A stretch of DNA of 64,000 nt from positions 93,157,868 through 93,221,867 of the forward strand of contig NC_084797.1 in NCBI RefSeq assembly GCF_963169125.1, in the 5' to 3' direction. This document shows, piece after piece, positions 34,780-45,462 of the stretch (the first letter of the stretch is position 1; each line of letters starts with the position of its first letter). The position numbers and the translations under genes were made by a program. This DNA is from Humulus lupulus (Eukaryota > Streptophyta > Magnoliopsida > Rosales > Cannabaceae). Below the pieces are notes generated by a model. It was given only the letters and a program-made list of their open reading frames with translations, was not told the DNA's origin and searched no databases.

Positions 34780-35322
34780 CAAAAACCCATATTAAACTCG
34801 AACATAACCAAAACTAAGAATTTATACTAGAAAATTTCATAAAACTTATTGAAAAATAAGAAGCTGAAATTTAAACAAGATATAGAGATACTTACAAATT
34901 AGATGTTCGGTCGAGGGAAGTGATGACAGCCCAAAGATAGTAGCTTGAAAGCTTTTGGAGAATGAGGGAATGTCGAAGGTTTTGAAGGTGCTTTGAGAAG
35001 GGAAAGGAAATTTTTTGAATGCAAATATGGTGAGATTCATGTATGTTTCTCCTATTTATACGTAAACTTTGGGAACCAATCTGGGCCACCCGATCATGTT
35101 AGTTTGGGATCCAAGGGCCTAGATTAAATAACCCTTATGGTGGCAAAAAGTGTACAGGACAGTTGTCACATTATTCGAAACCAGAACAAGCACCTATTAC
35201 AGAGTGACACGTGTTTCGCACTCGAGTGGTGGGTGAGCACGATTTCACATAACAGAAGCCTAAAAGCCCCTACTGTGCGTGTCAAAGGTGGTGTCATGCA
35301 CGAGCAGGAGCTTAGGGGAAAA
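34780..35322 (+). other. End of Tat 3' UTR with polypurine tract
   Basis: Continues the Tat 3' UTR after the K insertion. It ends in a purine-rich tract AGGAGCTTAGGGGAAAA (35306-35322) directly before the LTR start TGTTGTACCC. Short minus-strand frames at 34846-35089 have no recognisable content. Confidence 0.6.
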
Positions 35323-36014
35323 TGTTGTACCCAAAAATAAATACGAACTTAATCACTGAGCAGGGGGGATAAGTGCATGGAGAAAATTTACAGATAGAAT
35401 ATCTAGTTAACTCTAGAGTGAGCAACTCGAGTTAAACTTGACAGCTTACGACAATTAGATAATCTTCAGATTGCCTCTTTCGCCGACAGCCTAATTCAAG
35501 ATGTAGGATGGCCATATCGCCTTCTTTGATACTAAACTTAACATGTATCAGGATAGGTTAGTTCTAAGGCATTCAGCTCGAAGGAAGTGACCAACTCGCG
35601 GAAGCCTGGTCATGACACACAGTGAAGGATCCTAAACAGATTTAAATTTCATAGGCAATCATATCCCTATGAAAATGGGAGGTTATCCGAATTTATTATT
35701 TACCATATTTATGTACACAGTTACCAAAAGTTGTCCAGGAAAACCCTCTATAAATACCAGGGGAATGGATAGAAAAAGGGACTGATTCTTGATATACAAA
35801 AATTCTGCTGAAATTGTCAAGAATAATTTCACTCAGAGCCCTAAAGAGATTAATAAGATTGTCTCGTGGACTATGTGGATTTTAACCACTGAACCACGTA
35901 GAAGTGTGAGTGTTTGTGATATCTTTCATTTGTTCAATCACGGTTTAGCAAAACAACCTAATATCTCTATTGTCGGATTTCTTAATCCACTGTTGGCGAA
36001 AAACCACGTCAATA
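35323..36014 (+). repeat. 3' LTR of the Tat element
   Basis: 692 bp, opening TGTTGTACCCAAAAATAAA and closing CCACGTCAATA. Its last third matches the truncated 5' LTR at 5851-6084. A related LTR in opposite orientation is at 38502-39192. A TATA-like segment and CTCTATAAATACCAGGGG near 35747 are consistent with an LTR promoter. Confidence 0.87.
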
Positions 36015-36979
36015 CATATAAAAAATTAAACTTTTAATAAAAATTTGATTCTTACTAAACAAATTAAGTGATTAAAAAATGTGGTAAAATATAATTTTTC
36101 AAATATATATAAAAAGTTTCTTTGAAGAAGTATTACTTTCATTATATATTATAAATGTTTTAGACTTTAACCATCTGATTTGGAAGTGATATATATAAAG
36201 CGACTTAAAAAAAACTATCGACATTATTTTGTTTAAATTTTTTTACATATATTTATATATATTCATGTCATACATTATATAAAGTATCTTCTTTTGGAAT
36301 ATATGATATTATTTATTTATTTAAAATTTATATGACAATAAGTTAATTTATTTTCTAAATAAAACTAAGTAAATGTGCATTGCACGTTACTTCACCTAGT
36401 TATATGTATAAATATGAAATAATTTTGTGCATGTTATGTTAATATTTTTATTGTGAAAAAATATTAATAATTGCAATTTTTTTGTTAGTAGCTTATTTTT
36501 ATGTAGCACTATTTTTTTTATTAAATTACCTATGAAAGCATGCTTGGTGTATAATAAATTATTTTTGTTAATTTATTGATGTGTGTTTTTTTGGAATTGC
36601 ACATAATATTTTTTGTGATAAGTATGCTAGCAACATTTTTAGGATATCACAAAAGTGGGGGAATATTTTGTTTATGCATGTTGAATAAAATGCAATTTTT
36701 TGTTTTTGTCATATGAATGCTACCAATATGATTAAGTTATCACAAAATTAAGTGGGAGTATGTAAGTAGAATTTTCGTTGAGTTTTATCCTATACAATAT
36801 CTTTTGCTCAAAATTTAGATGTCATTTTAATAATTAACACTTGACACAGGAGATGATTATGAGCTTTTCGATTTTATGACTTGTCAATATTATTAGAATT
36901 TATATAAGATTTGTGCAGCAAATTTAATTTATCAGTTGAGTCCTAATATGTGATATTCCTTTATAAATGCGCATGATAG
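36015..36979. other. AT-rich stretch without a gene
   Basis: I see no ORF, LTR pair or domain. It precedes the copia gag at 36980 and may include its leader; an AAGTGGGAGT word at 36750 is purine-rich but isolated. Confidence 0.5.
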
Positions 36980-37267
36980 ATGGTTGCTAAAACCATTGTT
37001 GTTGATCTCAACAAGGGAGAGAAATTGGATGGTGACAATTATGACATTTGGAATTGTAAAATTCAATATTATCTCGATGAGCAAGAGGTCATGGAGACCT
37101 TAACCCAATATATGGAAAAACTCATGGAAGGGACTACTGCTCAACATCATCGCGATCAAGAGGTCCATCAGAGTTGGGTCAAGAAAGATCATTGTACGCC
37201 CTTTACCATGTTAAGCGCCAAGCATAATGACTTGATCGGAGAATTCAAGCATCATTGTACTATTACG

Positions 37268-37951
37268 TGTTAGAATATGGCTTTGTGGTGAAAACCTTAG
37301 TCACATAAAATTATAGAAGTTATGATTTTATGAGAGAAAGAATGGAGATGGAAAAAAGGTTTGACACAATTTAGAATTGTTGTCCAAAATCTCTATTCCT
37401 AGCCTCCCTTATGAGGTTTCTTGAAGTTACTACAATGTTGGAATGAGATTGGGAATAACAACCCTTGGTCTTTAAACAAGTCAAGCTTTCTTGATGAAGA
37501 TCTTGTAAAAACTAGTAATCTTGATGAACTAGAGAGAGCAAGGATTTTATAGAGAGAGAGGGAGTGGAGAATGATCAATTCACCAAAATCTCATATGACC
37601 CCTTAAATAGTGTAGGAACCGTCATTAGTATTAACCAATGAGATTAGAGTATTTTGAAATGAGTTTTGGAGCCAAAACACATAACTATACTGTCTCGTAC
37701 GGACGACCCATGCGATGCATCACTTGCATAAGGGCAATGTATCTACATCGCCTCTCAGCAGGCGATGCAACGCAAATACCTCTGACTTTTAACCCCGTAC
37801 ATCGACCCAAAACATCTCCAAATACCTCCAAATAAATACTTTGGACACAAAAAGATAATTTTTCTATGCCCACCACAAAATTCAATCTGTTCAAGTTGAC
37901 TTTAGTGAAATCGTAATGGTTTTGCACCTCTTTGTGCATGACCAATTTTCA
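37268..37951. repeat. Probable solo LTR (684 bp) in copia gag
   Basis: The insert opens TGTTAGAATATGG and closes AATTTTCA. Flanks TTACG (37263-37267) and CTATG (37952-37956) agree at 3 of 5 positions. Taking out the insert plus one flank rejoins gag in frame. It contains GATGCATC (37714-37721) and an 8-bp hairpin CATCGCCT/AGGCGATG (37746-37767). No second copy is in the window, so the family is unknown. Confidence 0.55.
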
Positions 37952-38501
37952 CTATGTATTTAACCAATCCTAACATTAAGAAAATGTGGGATGCCCTCAA
38001 AATAAAATATGGAGGGACCACAGTTACAGGGATACGCGCGCTGAACATCAAGTTTGACTTCTATAAGATGTGCTTAAATCATACAATGAACCAACATCTT
38101 AGAGCAATGTCAACTATGATTTACGAACTGAAGGCCGCTGGTAACACCTTGAGTGATGAGTAGAAATTCACCGCGGGAATTCGATTTTTACTGAATTCAT
38201 GGGAAATGATGGTGGTGAACATGACTCAAAATGTGAACATCAAAACTATTGATGATCTTTCTCACCATCTTGAACTGGAAGTTGAGCGCTTAGTTGCGAT
38301 AAAAGCTACAAATGTTGCAGGTTTTTGGAATGCTTATGCAAATAATAATAATTCTCGCTGCAACAAATGGCCTAAATGCGATAATAATGCTCAAAAGAAA
38401 GAATCTGGTAATGGACATGTGCCTCACAAGTCTAAATCCACCAAGCGCAAGAGAGGCAAACGCGGTGGCAAAAGCAAACCAGGTAAATGTTTTAACGGTG
38501 A

Positions 38502-39192
38502 TGTTGACGCGGTTTTTCGCCAACGGTAGATTAAACCATAATGAACTATTTCTCACACACACAATTTTACGTGGTTTAGTGATTAAAATCCACCTAGTCC
38601 ACGAGACAATATTATTACTCTCTAACAATTTCTGCAGAGTTTATGTATTACAAAAAACAGTCCCTTTTCCTGTCAATTATCCCTAATATTTATAATGGAA
38701 TTCCATGGACAGGTTTGGGTAACAATGTGCATAAATATGGTATACAATTAATCAAAATAATTCTCATTTACATAGGGATATGACTGTGTATGTAAATTAT
38801 TCCTGTTATCTCAGGAAATAAATGTACAATACAACCTAGACATTAATGAGCGTATAAAGATCCTCCAAGTCTCTTGGGATCCTTCACTATGCGTCATGAA
38901 CAAGTTTCCACAAGCTGAACGTCTTCATTGAGTTGGTGATCGAAGAGTATCCGAACCTTAGTTCATATTAAGTTCAAAGGACCCTGATTTGGCCACTACA
39001 TGTCTTGAACTTGATCATCATCTTGTGAGGCGATCTGATAATTACCTGCATATTGTACTGCCAAGTCCTAACTCGAGCTGCTCACGTCATCATTAGCTAG
39101 ATGTTATATTCTCCTGATATTTGTACGTGTTTATCTACCAGCTGTACCCCTAGCTGAGTGGTTGCATCCATGCTAATTTTTTGGGTACAATA
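38502..39192 (-). repeat. Solo LTR (691 bp), Tat-LTR family, in copia zinc knuckle
   Basis: Reverse-oriented relative of 35323-36014: it opens (plus) TGTTGACGCGGTTTTTCGCC and closes TTGGGTACAATA. A perfect 5-bp target duplication GGTGA flanks it (38497-38501 and 39193-39197). No internal sequence accompanies it, so it is a solo LTR left by LTR-LTR recombination. Confidence 0.9.
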
Positions 39193-39516
39193 GGTGACAA
39201 GGAAGGACACTTCACTCATGATTGCATTAAGAAGAAAAAGGTACTTCCTTATCTTAATTCATGTGAAATTTATGTTTCATGTAAATGTTTTGGTTGCTCA
39301 TTCAAATCATCTTTGGATTATTGATTCAGGAGTGCCTGAACACATCACGAGGGGTCGAGATGGCTTCGTAGAGTGTCGCTGAATTCCAAAATGGAGTCGA
39401 AGACTCTTCATGGGTAATGGAGCTAGTGTTAAGGTATTGGGCATTGGCACTTACAAGCTAGCATTACGTGGTTGTCGCACTCTATTTCTGCATGATGTTC
39501 TTTATGTTGAGATTGG

Positions 39517-39934
39517 TTAAATATAATGGTTAAGCATTCTTACACAAAGTGGTATAACGCACTTAATGGTTTTCACTTAAGTTGAAGTTAAAATATGAGT
39601 TTTTGTTGTATGTATTTCTAATTGACTTTTGTGGGTCTAAAGTGATACAATGAGGTATCTAAGCTCACCCTAAAAGTTTGGAATCATTTGGAGGTGCTTA
39701 AGGGTGATTTTGGGCACCCTAAGGAGTGGAGAGGCGACATGTCGCAACCTAGGTGGAATATGGTTCTTTAATTATCAAGATTTGTATTCATATTTTTTAT
39801 ATGGTTATTGATTAGCCTATAGGGTTTATAATATTGAATTAATTCTTTTGATAATTGTTGATATATGTGATTGTGAACCACAAATTTCCAACACTTTATG
39901 CTCATGAAATTCAACAAAATTAGTTATCGGTTAT
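39517..39934. other. Unassigned stretch left of the Athila LTR
   Basis: No ORF. It contains a perfect 12-bp palindrome GCGACATGTCGC at 39734-39745 in otherwise AT-rich sequence. It may be part of another LTR; I could not find its partner. Confidence 0.4.
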
Positions 39935-40368
39935 TGATCTGTAAAATCTGTACGCAAGTATACGTAGTCGTGTCAAGTAATAAAGTCTGTAAGAACAAAG
40001 ATCGTCCCACAGAGAATATTAACCAATTACCAATAATAATTTTTCCTTTCTATTTGGTGATTAAAATAAAGATGAATAATTCTAAATTATGAAAAAAATT
40101 TAAATAATTGTCAACAGAATAATAAATCAATAATAAAAAGCCTAGCAATTAATTTCATCAACTTTTAATTCTATTAATTTTTACTAATCAATTCTAAATC
40201 TCGTCTTCCTATTCTAATAGCAGGTTAACATAATTGATTCCTATTCTTTTTCAAGATATAAGATCTCAACCTATATGCAGGTTTTCTACATTTATGTGAT
40301 AAACTTAAACATATAGAAGGCATTAAGCATGGAAACCTAATTACTACACAAGTCATACAGGTACTTCC
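39935..40368 (-). repeat. Athila 3' LTR, outer part
   Basis: It carries the Athila-like segment with GCAAGTATACGTAGTCGTGT and GTCCCACAGAGAATATT near 39950-40020, usual near the end of such LTRs. The exact start at 39935 (TGATCTG) is inferred from the TG...CA rule and the inverted TGAT at the other end. It is cut at 40368 by element Y and continues at 54142; the two parts total about 1.38 kb. Confidence 0.65.
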
Positions 40369-41369
40369 TGTTAGAGAATATATGTTATTGCTCAATGGAA
40401 AAGTGGAAAAACCAAAATACAACTCTATGCAAAAATACAATAGACAAGGTAATTGATTAAATAAATATTACAACTCAATTGCTCAAAATACAAGTAAATA
40501 GAAATAAGAGAAGGAAGAGAATTATAAGAACTAAAACCCTAAAACAAAAGACACCAATAAATATGTAAATAGAAATAGAAGTAGAGGATTGCAAACTCAA
40601 TACACTAATATTACAAGAAGAACAACAGAATTAAAAGATGAATGGGAAAAATAAACTCTCACACAACCAAAGTGTAGAGTAGTGGGGATCACCAACTTGA
40701 ACAAGATTCAAAACCTTTGTCCAAAAGCTTATTTCCACCTATTCTCTAAGCACTAAGGGATCTCTCAAGGAAATAGCTCTCTGAAATTATCAAGCCTCTA
40801 TGGTGTATTTTCCAGCCAAGTGCTTTGGGATGGAAAATGGTGTGTCTTACAAGTGAGCATTAGGCTCATATTTATAGAGTTTGAGATACCCCTTTGAATT
40901 TCAAATTCCACCAACCCTCATGGCTATTCCCAATGTTTAATTGGATGTTTATGGAATTAAATGGAGATTTGGGAGTTATTTGGGATGTTAGAACCATTCA
41001 ATTTGGAAAAAAACTGAAAAACCATATAGGTCGTCAGCCTCACTGGCCGCGACCAGTGAAAGTCAGTGGCCGCAGCCACAGGCCATTTTCAGCACAAAAA
41101 AATCATTTTTCCAAAACGTCCAAAATCCTTTCCCACATGATTTTGTAACCTCCAAACACCTATTGGGAGTTAAAATCATGTATCCATCAGCAAAATTTCA
41201 TCATGGCTTTGTGAAATCCAATCTCAAATGTGTAACATATAATATACACATTATTGGGTAATATTTGGGAGTTACAAATTTGTAACTGATTTTGTAACTC
41301 CAAAATATGTCACATTTGGGCACACACATGTGTCTAATTTTGTGACTTTCAATAATATGTTACAAGGTG
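40369..41369 (-). repeat. Y LTR (lower copy), part 1
   Basis: Matches 48441-48751 plus 53394 onward. It contains an 18-bp imperfect palindrome CACTGGCCGCGACCAGTG at 41041 and a TGTCAC/GTTACAA-rich stretch at 41280-41365. The Z1 target site AGGTG ends it at 41365-41369. Confidence 0.9.
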
Positions 41370-41576
41370 TGATGAGGACACCAAGACTAAAAATCCAAGT
41401 CAAGTTCCAGTTGATCCAAGTCAAGAGGGGAGGAATGATGAGGACACCAGTTTAGGAGCTTGATCAATATTTAGCTTCCTGTAATGAGTCTTTTTATTTT
41501 TAATCACGCTTTTTATTTAGTCTTTTTTTTGTGATAAGTCAAACATTTGACTTGTGTGAGTCCAATAGTCCTTTTG

Positions 41577-41731
41577 TCTTTAATTTTTGGTTTTTATTAG
41601 GAAGACAAAGGGTTGTCTTTAAATTTTAGTTTTCATTAGGAAGACAAAGGGTTGTCTTTATTTTTCGGTTTCATTAGGAAGACAAAAGGCTTGTCTTTAA
41701 TATTTCGGTTTTTAGGAAGACAAAGGGGCTT
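41577..41731 (+). repeat. Tandem 38-bp units in the Z LTR
   Basis: Four diverged units, each ending AGGAAGACAAAGG or a close variant, lie upstream of the TATA-like box. The same array is in both Z2 LTRs but is missing from the Z1 3' LTR. Its position suggests the U3 enhancer region. Confidence 0.8.
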
Positions 41732-41748
41732 GTATTGATGTAATTTTC

Positions 41749-41762
41749 GGCTATATAAGGCC
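41749..41762 (+). promoter_or_regulatory. Candidate TATA box of the Z LTR
   Basis: GGCTATATAAGGCC occurs in all four Z LTRs at the same place (for example near 45511), downstream of the tandem units. A typical plant TATA consensus within an LTR; function inferred. Confidence 0.6.
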
Positions 41763-42044
41763 TTGAAAACATTTGGAAAAATCAGATTATGTTGAATGAA
41801 ATTGTGAGTTTATTTCTTCTTGAGTTCTTGAAGAAACTTTTGAACTTATCAAGGAGATTCCTTGTGGCGTTCATCCTGACTTATCAAACGGATTCCATCC
41901 CCGTTTGTGGCGTCTTCCTCATACCAAGGTTCGTGCTTGGCTAAGCATTGGGTCGCGGTTCCATTCCAATCTCGTGTGTTCTTGGTGGCTGTTCCATATT
42001 TGGTGTCGGGTTTCGTCACACTTGTTGGCGTGGTTCGTATCAGT

Positions 42045-42056
42045 TGGTATCAGAGA
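42045..42056 (+). promoter_or_regulatory. Primer-binding site of Z1
   Basis: TGGTATCAGAGA, 2 bases after the LTR end. It matches the initiator tRNA-Met complement TGGTATCAGAGC except for the last base; Z2 has the exact match. Confidence 0.88.
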
Positions 42057-43239
42057 TTAGGATCATCCGGTTTGGCCTATCCTTTTTCATTTTTTTTTCT
42101 ATTCAGTTCGTGTTATTATATTAGGATTTCTTGAAAAAAAAAAAAAAATCTATCTATTCGTGTTCTTGATTTTCTTAGTCTTTGTTCCTGTTTTCCTTCT
42201 AAAAATCTGAAACCATTATAGTTAATCTCTTTATTCCAGATTGTTTCTTTGTTCAAATCGTGTTCTTATTTCCTAGTTCCCATTATTTCTTTGTGAAATC
42301 CCTAGAAATCTGAAACTAGTCTACACAAAGTTTCAATTCCTTTGTAATCCCCTATTTTGTTTTCTTTTCATTTCTGAAATCATGAATTAGGGTTCTTAAC
42401 GTGAATTAGGGCTTTGAGTTTTATCTTGTTGTACTTGTGGAATCTGACTTTGCATTAGTTTTCTCTAGTTCTTATTGTGAAATCCGAATTTGCATTGAGT
42501 TTCTCTTGCTTTGCTTTTGAAATCCAAATTTTACCTTGGGTTTCTCTTGTTCTTATTGTAAAATCTGAATTGAGATTGGGTTTTATCTTGTTCTTATGGT
42601 GAAATCTGAGTTGGGATTGAGTTTCACTTATTCTTATTGTTAAATCCGAAAGTGGGTTGGGTTGTCTCTTTTCTTTTTGTGAAATCCGAATCTGCATTAT
42701 TTCTCTTTTCTTTTTGAGTCTCCATTGTTTCTCTTGTGAAAAACCGATTCATTTTGTTTTTGAATTGTTCCTTGTATCTGCATTTGAGAAAAAAAAAAAT
42801 AGAAAGACAGAAAGAAAGAAGAAGAAAAATTCAAAGGGATCCAAGACTAAAAAAAAAAAAAAGAGTCTGGAAACCCTTCTTAAAATTTTTTGTTCTATTC
42901 TTGTTCCCCATAGTCTAGAGTCCCTTTTGCTAAAACCCCACACAAGTGTTCCAAAAATCACCAATTTTCGCCACTTTTTCATCGGTTTTCGTTTGATTTG
43001 TTTGGTAGAATTGGCTGCTTGAACCTCCATATCACCGTTTCATTAGTTTTCAAAGAGCTTAAAGAAGAAAATAGAGTGGAAAAAGGCAGAGGTGTGAGCT
43101 TATATGAGGGTAAAAACCATCATTGAGTGGAAACACGAGTGTACTTGAGTGACCATTTTCTTTGAGTGAAACATGTGAGGGAGTGCAGTGAGGTCCTTTC
43201 TATAATTGTCTAACCTTATTGTTTTGCAGATTCTCCATC
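42057..43239 (+). other. Z1 leader with diverged repeats and a splice-acceptor-like end
   Basis: Between about 42430 and 42720 a loosely repeated unit of 40-50 bp recurs (GTGAAATCTGA, TTGGGTTTNTCTTGTTCTTA). The leader ends TTATTGTTTTGCAG, 9 bases before the ATG, preceded by CTAAC. Z2 has the same TTATTTTGCAG before its ATG. This looks like a plant 3' splice site, so the leader may be spliced. Small open frames (42657-43022) are Lys-rich low complexity and not believable as genes. Confidence 0.55.
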
Positions 43240-45462
43240 ATGTCACAAAATCCAGAGAAAGATGCAAGCAATGATAATCCGCCACCTGAGGTTCCGAATC
43301 TACAAATACAAGCATTAATTGGGGAGATGCGAAGGATGATGAGGGCGGAGTGTGAGCAGATACATGAGAGGTTGGATAGGGTAGAAGAGGGGGCACAACG
43401 GAGACCAAGGAGGGGTAGGGTACACCAAAGGGAGGATGAGAATGAAGGGGATTTGGAAGGGGTAATTTCTGATGATGAGTTTGATAGGATGTCGGCGAGT
43501 AACCATAGGAGGTATGGCGGGGATAGAGAAGCTAGGAACCAGATAGATAATTATTTGGGAAATATCAAGATGAGAATTCCAGCATTTCAGGGGAAGAGCG
43601 ATCCTGAAGCATACCTTGAGTGGGAGAAGAAGATGGAGCTAGTTTTTGATTGTCACAATTACTCCGACATGAAGAAGGTAAAACTTGCTGCCATTGAGTT
43701 TACTGATTATGCTATTGTTTGGTGGGATCAGTTGTGCATCAACAGGAGGCGGAGTGGAGATCGTCCTATTGACACATGGGAGGCAATGAAGAGGGTGATG
43801 AGGAGACGGTTTGTACCACCTCATTATTATCGAGATCTGTACCTTAAGTTGCAGGGTCTTCGTCAGGGCTACAGAAGTGTTGACGAGTATTACAAGGAGA
43901 TGGAGATGGCTATGATTAGAGCCAATGTTGAAGAGGATCGGGAGGCAACCATGGCAAGGTTTTTGAATGGGTTGAACCGAGAGATTGCTAATCCAATTGA
44001 GCTACACCATTATGTGGAATTGGAAGATTTGGTGCATATGGCAATCAAAGTTGAGAGGCAGCTCAAGAGGGGTAGTACAAGTTCAAAGCCAAGACCGTGC
44101 CCACACAATTCAAGTGCAACACCTTGGCAGTCGAACTATCCAAAGAAGGAAGAAGACCAGCCTACTTCATCCTTTACACCAAAACCAGCCACGACCCTTC
44201 AAGGTAACACAGCCCCTCCTTTGACCCGTTCTAGTGAGATAAAGTGTTTCAAATGTCAGGGGCGCGGACACATAGCTAGCCAATGTCCAAACAAGAGAGT
44301 TATGGTGATTCGAGAAAGTGGCGAGCTCGATTCTGAAGATGAAGATCTTGCTGACATGCCACCATTGGAAGATGCTTCTATCGATGATGAAGAGTATGGG
44401 CCAGAATCTGGTGAAATGCGTGCACTAGTCACAAGACGAGCCTTAAACTTGCAAGCAAAAGAAGAGGTGCAGCGAGAGAACATCTTTCACACTCGTTGTC
44501 ATGTGAAAGACAAGGTATGCAGTGTTATTATTGATGGTGGTAGTTGCACTAACGTTGCTAGTTCTTCCATGGTTGAAAAGCTGGGGCTCCCAACGCTTAA
44601 ACATCCTTGTCCATACAAGTTGCAGTGGTTGAATGATAGTGGTGAAGTGAGGGTTACAAAACAGGTGCTGGTATCATTTCGAATTGGCAAGTATGAGGAT
44701 GAGGTATTGTGCGATGTGGTTCTCATGCAAGCTGGACACCTCCTTCTAGGAAGGCGTTGGCTATTTGATCGGCGAGTCCAGCATGATGGCTTCACCAACA
44801 AGTACTCATTCACGTTCCATCGACGAACAATCACTCTAGCTCCATTGACGCCAAAGCAAGTATATGAAGACCAAGTGCGGTTGCAAAAATTGAGTGATAA
44901 AAAAAAATTGAGTGAGCAAAAGAAGGAGAGTGAAAAGATGAATGAGAGTGAGAAAAAAAAGAGACAAAGAGAGAAAAGGGTCGAATCAAGTGAGAGAGAA
45001 AAGAAAGAGAAGAGTTCGATCAATGAGGGAAAATTAGAGAGAAAACAAAATAATTTTTATGCAAAAAAAAGTGAGGTTAAGGAGGCTCTTTTAAACACTA
45101 ACCAACTTGATGCTAACAAGCAGGTTTTTGATCCCGGTGATTGGGTATGGTTACACATGAGGAAAGAGCGATTCCCAGCACAAAGACGTTCCAAATTGCT
45201 CCCTCGAGGAGATGGGCCGTTTCAAGTGCTAGAAAGGATCAATGACAATGCCTACAGACTCGATTTACCAGGTGTGTATACTGTTAGTGCTACTTTTAAT
45301 GTTTCTGATTTGAGTCCTTTTGATGCAGGTGACGATTTGAGGTCAAATCTTTCTCAAGAGGGGGGGAATGATGAGGACACCAAGACTAATAATCCAAGTC
45401 AAGTTCCAGTTGATCCAAGTCAAGAGGGGAGGAATGATGAGGACACCAGTTTAGGAGCTTGA
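43240..45462 (+). CDS. Z1 polyprotein: gag, protease, charged linker, integrase C-terminal tail
   Basis: 740 codons from the ATG at 43240 ([18 protein letters not shown]). Residues about 100-285 form a Retrotrans_gag core ([25 protein letters not shown] block, [32 protein letters not shown]). A perfect CCHC knuckle [14 protein letters not shown] is at 336-349. The protease has [13 protein letters not shown] at about 430 (D-G-G in place of D-S-G) and [14 protein letters not shown] Lys/Glu-rich linker (about 545-600) leads into [20 protein letters not shown] and NVSDLSPF (630-695), the C-terminal tail of Ty3/gypsy integrase. No RT, RNase H, HHCC or DDE core. The last 30 or so codons read through the polypurine tract into the 3' LTR. 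Gag would give particles; the tail's role is unknown. The alternative is a plain deletion relic, but two mobile copies argue otherwise. Confidence 0.92.
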   Translation: MSQNPEKDASNDNPPPEVPNLQIQALIGEMRRMMRAECEQIHERLDRVEEGAQRRPRRGRVHQREDENEGDLEGVISDDEFDRMSASNHRRYGGDREARNQIDNYLGNIKMRIPAFQGKSDPEAYLEWEKKMELVFDCHNYSDMKKVKLAAIEFTDYAIVWWDQLCINRRRSGDRPIDTWEAMKRVMRRRFVPPHYYRDLYLKLQGLRQGYRSVDEYYKEMEMAMIRANVEEDREATMARFLNGLNREIANPIELHHYVELEDLVHMAIKVERQLKRGSTSSKPRPCPHNSSATPWQSNYPKKEEDQPTSSFTPKPATTLQGNTAPPLTRSSEIKCFKCQGRGHIASQCPNKRVMVIRESGELDSEDEDLADMPPLEDASIDDEEYGPESGEMRALVTRRALNLQAKEEVQRENIFHTRCHVKDKVCSVIIDGGSCTNVASSSMVEKLGLPTLKHPCPYKLQWLNDSGEVRVTKQVLVSFRIGKYEDEVLCDVVLMQAGHLLLGRRWLFDRRVQHDGFTNKYSFTFHRRTITLAPLTPKQVYEDQVRLQKLSDKKKLSEQKKESEKMNESEKKKRQREKRVESSEREKKEKSSINEGKLERKQNNFYAKKSEVKEALLNTNQLDANKQVFDPGDWVWLHMRKERFPAQRRSKLLPRGDGPFQVLERINDNAYRLDLPGVYTVSATFNVSDLSPFDAGDDLRSNLSQEGGNDEDTKTNNPSQVPVDPSQEGRNDEDTSLGA
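45356..45368 (+). promoter_or_regulatory. Polypurine tract of Z1
   Basis: AAGAGGGGGGGAA directly before the 3' LTR start at 45369. It is also coding: it is read as part of the polyprotein. Z2 has one G fewer, which shifts the tail frame. Confidence 0.88.

Larger units (their letters stand above)
5851..36014 (+). mobile_element. Rearranged Tat-lineage Ty3/gypsy element, host of nested insertions
   Basis: The plus-strand element is bounded by a truncated 5' LTR (5851-6084) and a 692-bp 3' LTR (35323-36014) whose last 240 bases match the 5' remnant. The internal order is gag (6152-7704), RNase H (7705-8590), integrase (8600-9735), RT (9736-10354), second RNase H (10382-11400), integrase remnant (11400-11860), a tandem repeat, an antisense extra ORF (15367-12840), a purine-rich tract and the 3' LTR. 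Removing nested K (15798-34779) leaves about 11.2 kb, a usual size for Tat. The 5' target duplication is lost with the 5' LTR end, so no flanking duplication can be checked. All coding parts carry stops or catalytic substitutions. Confidence 0.8.
36980..39516 (+). pseudogene. Element M: Ty1/copia gag and protease, interrupted by two LTRs
   Basis: Gag starts at 36980 (MVAKTIVVDLNKGEKLDGDN, YDIWNCKIQYYLDEQEV), is interrupted at 37268-37951 by an LTR, then resumes: PNIKKMWDALKIKYGGT, MNQHLRAMSTMIYELKAAGN (stop at 38161), DDLSHHLELEVERLVAIKA. A basic tail (KRKRGKRGGKSKPGKCFN) leads into the zinc knuckle, which is split by a second LTR at 38502-39192 and ends GDKEGHFTHDC. The second knuckle Cys is missing. 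Protease follows in another frame: WIIDSGVPEHITRGRDGF (active-site DSG) and MGNGASVKVLGIGTYKL, LHDVLYV. No integrase or RT follows. Truncated and dead. Confidence 0.83.
41370..42042 (+). repeat. 5' LTR of Z1
   Basis: 673 bp, opening TGATGAGGACACCAAGACTA and closing GGTTCGTATCA. It contains about four imperfect copies of a 38-bp unit (41577-41731, words AGGAAGACAAAGGG and GTCTTTAATTTTTCGG). A GGCTATATAAGGCC TATA-box candidate is at 41749-41762. At about 41420 it repeats its own outer edge (AAGAGGGGAGGAATGATGAG). Confidence 0.92.

Noticed and set aside
42657..43030. Lys-rich and Phe-rich frames in the Z1 leader
   Set aside because: Poly-A/poly-T low complexity; the equivalent region of Z2 does not keep the frames.
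44499..45023. 174-codon minus frame (also 49782-50306 plus in Z2)
   Set aside because: Antisense shadow of the Z polyprotein linker and protease; Ser/Phe-rich because it is the complement of the Lys/Glu codons.
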